Below, in pieces: positions 35,900 to 40,281 of a DNA stretch of 40,281 nucleotides. The stretch's first letter is position 1. Every line of letters begins with the position of its first letter. The DNA is from Sulfurimonas sp. GTDB taxonomy: Bacteria > Campylobacterota > Campylobacteria > Campylobacterales > Sulfurimonadaceae. Position numbers and translations under genes: made by a program. The stretch spans positions 1 to 40,281 of the forward strand of contig JALWSY010000168.1 of the NCBI GenBank assembly GCA_027083035.1, read 5' to 3'. A model generated the notes under the pieces. The model had not been told where the DNA came from, did not search any database, and saw nothing but the letters and a program-made list of their open reading frames with translations.

Positions 35900-38203
35900 A
35901 TGATAGAGAAGATAAAAGATTTTTTAGGTTTTGATATAAAAGAGGAGAAGTATAAGCTCTCTCATGATGCAACATTTGGAATGATAAGTGATGCAAAGAA
36001 GCCTGATAAGTGGGTTTTTTCTACTTGTGGTTACTGCGGGGTAGGGTGTGGACTCTACATCGGTGTGAAAGATGGTAAAGCTGTTTATACCAAAGGTAAT
36101 CCAAAACACTTTGTAAATCAAGGAACACTCTGTCCAAAAGGACTCTCTGAGCATCAGATGATTAACTCTCCTCATAGGATAGAGACGCCACTTATAAGAG
36201 AAGATGGTGAACTAAAAAGTGCTACTTGGGATGCAGCCTTTACCAAGGTCAGTAATGAGTTTAAACGCATTGCAAAGGAACACTCACCAAAAGCCGTAGC
36301 AGTCATCGGGACGGGGCAGTTTTTAACAGAAGAATTTTACACACTTGGAAAGTTTGTGCAGCTTGGTCTGCGTACAAATAACTACGATGGAAATACTACT
36401 CTGTGTATGGCATCTGCTGTTATGGGATATAAGCAGTCACTAGGAAGTGATGGTCCTGTAGGCAGTTATGAGGATTTTGAAAAAGCAGATACTATCTTTT
36501 TGGTTGGGGCAAATATAGCTGATAACCACCCCATCTTAACACTCCATATCAACAAAAATAAAAATCCTAAGAAAAAAGTGATAGTGATAGACCCTCGTGC
36601 ATCAAAGACTTCACAGATGGCGGATTTGTATGTGCCTATCAAACCCAGAACTGACTTAGCACTCTACAATGGACTTGCTTACATTGTCATAGAGCAGGGA
36701 TGGGAAGATGAGGGCTACATAAAAGCCAATACAAATGGCTATAAAGAGCTCAAAAAACATCTTCAAGACTATCCACCCCAAGAGGTAGCAAACATTACAG
36801 GCATTGATGTAAAAACACTCTATGAACTTGCACGACAATTTGCAGCAACTGATGCAGTACTTACTGCTTGGACTATGGGTATAAACCAATCCTTTATGGG
36901 AACAGATACCGTAAGTGCTATCATCAACCTCCACCTCTTAACAGGGCATATCGGTCGTGAGGGTGCGGGACCTTTTAGCATTACAGGTCAATGTAATGCC
37001 ATGGGAACGCGAGAGACAGGATTTACCTCTTCTCTGCCGGGCTATAGAAACTATGGGGATATAGCAGCACTTAAAGAGTATGCAAGTATAGTAAATGTTC
37101 CTGAAGAGATTATTCCTACGAGTCGTGGGTATAAGTATGCTGAGATTATTGATGCAATAGATAGAGGGGAGATAAAAGCACTTTGGATAACAGCGACCAA
37201 TCCGCTTGTAAGTTTTGTAAATCAAGAGAAGTTGCGTAAGACTTTGGCAAAACTTGATCTTTTAGTTGTCCAAGATGCTTTTTTAGGTGATACTGCTCAG
37301 ATAGCAGATGTTGTCTTTGCTGCAGCTACTTGGGGTGAGAAAGAGGGAGTTTACACAAACTCAGAGAGACGCTGTAACCGTGCCAACAAAGCGGTTGAGC
37401 CTATTGGTGATGCAAAGAGTGACTTTGATATTATCATAGAGTTTTCGAAATATTTTGAGGGTGTTAATGAGATGCTCTTTGCTAATTGGAGTGAGCCTCG
37501 TGATGCTTTTGAGGAGTGGAGAAAGGTGAGTAAAGGGCAGTTATGTGACTACTCCGGCATCACTTATGAGCTTTTAGAGGAGCATGGGGGTATTCAGTGG
37601 CCTTGTAACGCGGAACATCCTCTTGGAACAAAGAGACTCTACTCTCCTGATATACCATTTCGCACGGCTGATCAAAAAGCAAATCTTATCTGTGCAGAGT
37701 GGCATCCTATGGCAGAACCTGTGAGTCCTGAGTTTCCAGTCATCTTAAATACCGGTCGTACAGTAGAGCAGTGGCATACTAGAACAAAAACAAGAAGTAT
37801 AGATATCTTAGATAACCTTGCACCTGAAGCGTGGGTAGATTTAAGTCCAAATGATGCAGCAAAACTCAAAGTGAAGAGTGGAGATAGAATGAGTCTCTCC
37901 TCTCCTCGAGGGCGTGTGGATGATGTCGTTGTAAGAGTAACGGGAAGTGTCAGAGAAGGAACAGTTTTCGTCCCTTTTCACTTTAATGAGCAACTTGTCA
38001 ATACCCTGACAAATGAGAGTTTTTGTCCAAAATCAGGAGAGCCAAACTTTAAGCAGACTGCTATTCAACTCCACTCGGCAGAGGTTCCTGAAGGACTTAC
38101 ACTCAAAGAGCAGGAGATAAGTGGAGCTATAGCACATCATAAAGTTGTTTTTGAGGGTGTAGCATTCAAAGAGAAAGAGAAAGAGATGACAGCAAAGGCG
38201 TAG
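35900..38203 (+). CDS. nasA: assimilatory nitrate reductase, molybdopterin catalytic subunit
   Basis: This 767-residue cytosolic enzyme reduces nitrate to nitrite for nitrogen assimilation. It carries an N-terminal [4Fe-4S] site (C43, C46, C50, C78: CGYCGVGC...CPKG) and Mo-bis-MGD domains with the likely Mo ligand C169 in NTTLCMASAV. A C-terminal dinucleotide-binding domain follows (about 630-745, with RTVEQWHTRTKTRS). There is no Tat signal, which argues against periplasmic NapA, and no extra [2Fe-2S] or flavin domain, so ferredoxin or flavodoxin is the likely donor (NarB/NasA type). Formate dehydrogenases of similar shape are less likely, because the siroheme nitrite reductase gene follows directly. 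The start ATG 35900 has AAAGAG as a ribosome binding site. Confidence 0.88.
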   Translation: MIEKIKDFLGFDIKEEKYKLSHDATFGMISDAKKPDKWVFSTCGYCGVGCGLYIGVKDGKAVYTKGNPKHFVNQGTLCPKGLSEHQMINSPHRIETPLIREDGELKSATWDAAFTKVSNEFKRIAKEHSPKAVAVIGTGQFLTEEFYTLGKFVQLGLRTNNYDGNTTLCMASAVMGYKQSLGSDGPVGSYEDFEKADTIFLVGANIADNHPILTLHINKNKNPKKKVIVIDPRASKTSQMADLYVPIKPRTDLALYNGLAYIVIEQGWEDEGYIKANTNGYKELKKHLQDYPPQEVANITGIDVKTLYELARQFAATDAVLTAWTMGINQSFMGTDTVSAIINLHLLTGHIGREGAGPFSITGQCNAMGTRETGFTSSLPGYRNYGDIAALKEYASIVNVPEEIIPTSRGYKYAEIIDAIDRGEIKALWITATNPLVSFVNQEKLRKTLAKLDLLVVQDAFLGDTAQIADVVFAAATWGEKEGVYTNSERRCNRANKAVEPIGDAKSDFDIIIEFSKYFEGVNEMLFANWSEPRDAFEEWRKVSKGQLCDYSGITYELLEEHGGIQWPCNAEHPLGTKRLYSPDIPFRTADQKANLICAEWHPMAEPVSPEFPVILNTGRTVEQWHTRTKTRSIDILDNLAPEAWVDLSPNDAAKLKVKSGDRMSLSSPRGRVDDVVVRVTGSVREGTVFVPFHFNEQLVNTLTNESFCPKSGEPNFKQTAIQLHSAEVPEGLTLKEQEISGAIAHHKVVFEGVAFKEKEKEMTAKA

Positions 38204-38286
38204 TGTAGAAAAAATAATCAAAAAAAAGTAAAATATTGATGAAAAAAAGATAAAATACAAAAAAAATTGCAGGATAGACTGAAATT

Positions 38287-40200
38287 ATGGAAGCACTACA
38301 AAAAGCATACGAGGCTAGAAGTAAAAAGATTAACAAGATTGAAAAAATAAAAGAGTCTAAAACGCCACAAGAGGCGTATGAGAAGTTAGAAGAGTATGCT
38401 GCTAACGGGTTTGAGAGCGTCCCTGAAGAGGATAAGAGTTACTTTTTGAAGTGTTTTGGTATCTACTACAGAGCTGCTACACCTGAGAAGTTTATGCTAA
38501 AGCTTCGTATTCCCGGTGGATTTATGAGTGCAAAGCAGGCTCTTGTCATCGGTGAGTGCGCAAAAGAGTTTGGGCAGGACTATCTTGATCTGACAACGCG
38601 TCAGCAGTGTGAGCTTCGTTATCTCAGTATAGAATCACTTCCTATTATTATTAAAAGATTAGATGCTGTGGGTATTACTGCATACCAAACAGGTGTAGAT
38701 AACATTCGCGGTATAGTCGCTGATCCTTTTGATGATTTGGCTTTTGATAATGTTCTTCCTTCTCATGAAACACTTCTAAAACTTCAAGAAAAATTCCTAA
38801 AGAATCCTGAGTGGATATCTACGCTTCCTAGAAAATTTAACACTTCCATCTCCGGAAATCTCTCTAATCGTTGTAATGTTTACGGAAATGATTGCTGTTT
38901 TGTACTTGCACAAAAAGATGGGATGTTTGGTTATAACCTCTATCTTGGTGGGCGTGTTGGTCATATTGCTAAGAGTGCAGATATCTTTTTGAAAAATGAA
39001 GAGGAAGTTTTAGCTGCATTCTCCTCCATAACAGATCTCTTTAAAAGATTTGGTTTTCGTGACAACAGAAACAAAAACAGACTCATCTTTCTCATAGAAG
39101 CAGTCGGTATGCAGGTGATGGCTGATGCTATTCGTGAAAATGCAGGTATCGACTTTGCACGAGCGGGTGAGACTATGACGAAGATGGATTATGTTGAGCC
39201 TGATCATGGGAAGATTCAACTGCGTGATGGGACAACAGGTGTACACGTGGTAGTGCCATCTGGAGTATTCAAAGGCTCTGCGCTTATGAGTGCATCACTT
39301 CTTGCAAATAAATATGGAAATGGGTCACTCCGTTTTGATATAGAGCAGAGTTTTTACATTATGGGTGTTAAAGATGTAACTGCACTTTTAGAAGAGCCAT
39401 TTTTTAGAGAGTATAAAAATATAAATACTCCTTACTTTAACCACCTTATAGCCTGTGCAGGAACAGATCACTGTCCTTTTGGTGTTATAGAGAATAAAAA
39501 TGATGCAATCAGTATGGCAACTTATTTAAGTGAGAAAGTACCACTAGAGGGTGGACGCTTGCGTATGTACTGGTCAGCCTGTGTAAAAGGGTGTGGTATC
39601 CATGGACTTGGAGATATAGGCTTTGAAGGGTGTAAGGCAAAGATAGAGGGTGTCAATGGCTCTGGTGTGCATATCTATCTTGGTGGAAAACTGATGGGTG
39701 AGTCTGTTGAGGGACATAGTGTTATCAAATCGGCTCCGCTTGAGTATGCGAAGTTTTATGTGGAGTCTTTAGCTCTGGAGTATAAACGCATGAGAAAAAC
39801 AGGTGAACCTTTTGAAGCTTTTCATGATAGAATCCTTAAGAACTACACATCAGCAAAGATTGGTTTTATGATGATGCTTTTAGCCTACTTCCGAGCGAAA
39901 AATATTGAAGTTGATTTTGGTTTTGAAGAGCGAGTAGTAACGGGGAAAAATGAAGAATTTGAGGTTTTTGAACTTGGTCGCAAGCTCTATTATAAGTTTG
40001 CAAAGCAGGAAGCCTACTCCGCCTATGAGCGTTTTACAAATGTAAATAAGCGTGAAAAATTGGAAAATATTAGAAAATTAAACCCTGACATTGATGAAAA
40101 TATCGCCCTGATGTTAGAGTCCATTTTGCATCAAGAGGAGAATCGAAGAGCCGTTGTTTTCTCCGAAATACAGCCTTTTATTATGCTTTATAAGAAGTAG
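38287..40200 (+). CDS. nirA: ferredoxin-type nitrite reductase (siroheme/[4Fe-4S])
   Basis: This 637-residue protein of the nitrite/sulfite reductase family would reduce nitrite to ammonium with six electrons. Both half-domains are present (about 65-140 and 315-370), and the siroheme-cluster Cys are C390, C396 (CAGTDHC), C432 and C436 (CVKGC). A sulfite reductase is possible in principle, but the upstream nitrate reductase argues for nitrite. The C-terminus after about residue 505 is a helical extension of about 130 residues, which makes the protein longer than typical NirA; its role is unknown. An 83-base AT-rich gap separates it from the nitrate reductase gene, and AGGAT lies 11 bases before the ATG. 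Confidence 0.88.
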   Translation: MEALQKAYEARSKKINKIEKIKESKTPQEAYEKLEEYAANGFESVPEEDKSYFLKCFGIYYRAATPEKFMLKLRIPGGFMSAKQALVIGECAKEFGQDYLDLTTRQQCELRYLSIESLPIIIKRLDAVGITAYQTGVDNIRGIVADPFDDLAFDNVLPSHETLLKLQEKFLKNPEWISTLPRKFNTSISGNLSNRCNVYGNDCCFVLAQKDGMFGYNLYLGGRVGHIAKSADIFLKNEEEVLAAFSSITDLFKRFGFRDNRNKNRLIFLIEAVGMQVMADAIRENAGIDFARAGETMTKMDYVEPDHGKIQLRDGTTGVHVVVPSGVFKGSALMSASLLANKYGNGSLRFDIEQSFYIMGVKDVTALLEEPFFREYKNINTPYFNHLIACAGTDHCPFGVIENKNDAISMATYLSEKVPLEGGRLRMYWSACVKGCGIHGLGDIGFEGCKAKIEGVNGSGVHIYLGGKLMGESVEGHSVIKSAPLEYAKFYVESLALEYKRMRKTGEPFEAFHDRILKNYTSAKIGFMMMLLAYFRAKNIEVDFGFEERVVTGKNEEFEVFELGRKLYYKFAKQEAYSAYERFTNVNKREKLENIRKLNPDIDENIALMLESILHQEENRRAVVFSEIQPFIMLYKK

Positions 40201-40237
40201 AAAAATTACTCAAAGCAGATTTAAAGAGACTTTTTTG

Positions 40238-40243
40238 TATAAT
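40238..40243 (+). promoter_or_regulatory. probable -10 element of the gene at the right edge
   Basis: TTGTATAAT gives a perfect TATAAT 28 bases before the ATG at 40272, so the next gene likely has its own promoter. Confidence 0.5.
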
Positions 40244-40271
40244 TCCCTAATTTTGTAAAAAGGGTGTGTGC

Positions 40272-40281
40272 ATGACTAAAA
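40272..40281 (+). CDS. start of a gene cut by the right edge
   Basis: ATG-ACT-AAA-A is preceded by AAAAAGGGTGTGTGC, which supplies an AGGG-type ribosome binding site. Only three codons are visible, so nothing can be said of the product. Its place after the nitrate/nitrite reductase genes would fit a further nitrogen gene. Confidence 0.45.

Noticed and set aside
35900-38203. Periplasmic nitrate reductase NapA or formate dehydrogenase
   Set aside because: There is no Tat signal and no nap or fdh accessory genes, and a siroheme nitrite reductase follows. NasA/NarB is the better fit.

Overview
The window looks like chromosome from a free-living, low-GC member of the Campylobacterota, closest in style to Sulfurimonas/Sulfurovum. 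The reasons are a sigma-54 activator that ends straight after its AAA+ domain (as in epsilonproteobacterial FlgR), AT-rich intergenic DNA with extended -10 promoters and little -35 signal, dense gene packing with many ATGA-type overlaps, and a denitrification/nitrogen-assimilation gene set. Genus is inferred by eye. I see no phage, transposase, CRISPR array, rRNA or tRNA.

Layout. (1) 1-8460, minus strand: gyrA, an LPP20/FlgP-like exported protein, a small exported protein with no canonical start codon, a FlgR-like sigma-54 regulator, asd, a YqhA-family membrane protein, hemE, a radical SAM protein and a truncated alpha/beta hydrolase. A cluster of inverted repeats sits between the YqhA gene and hemE. 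(2) 8461-11125, plus strand: amt-glnB ammonium uptake and sensing, with a long inverted repeat in the leader, then a lone TonB-like gene. (3) 11128-17246, minus strand: a heavy-metal RND efflux operon (DUF302, TolC, adaptor, CusA/CzcA-like pump), headed by a small exported His/Cys protein. (4) 17375-18787, plus strand: a periplasmic-sensor diguanylate cyclase. (5) 18874-24127, plus strand: a perfect FNR-type box, then a two-subunit heme-copper superfamily enzyme resembling NO reductase. Subunit I has Asp where a His metal ligand is expected, and subunit II has lost the CuA ligands. Two unknown membrane proteins and an unannotated 33-residue one-helix protein follow, then a separately promoted DmsB-DmsC fusion. 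(6) 24186-35810, plus strand: an MSHA-type pilus/type II secretion-like operon in the order I-J-K-L-N-pilin-E-G, then a second pilin and a large Ig-like lipoprotein. (7) 35900-40200, plus strand: assimilatory nitrate reductase and siroheme nitrite reductase, then the first codons of another gene.

How it fits together. Regions 2 and 7 cover nitrogen acquisition: nitrate to nitrite to ammonium, plus ammonium uptake under PII control. Region 5 is the likely respiratory NO-reducing step, probably induced under low oxygen or by NO through a Crp/Fnr-family regulator. The most interesting part is the enzyme at 18949-21245 with its accessory genes up to 22478. From memory, it resembles the poorly characterised gNOR-type NO reductases proposed for Campylobacterota.
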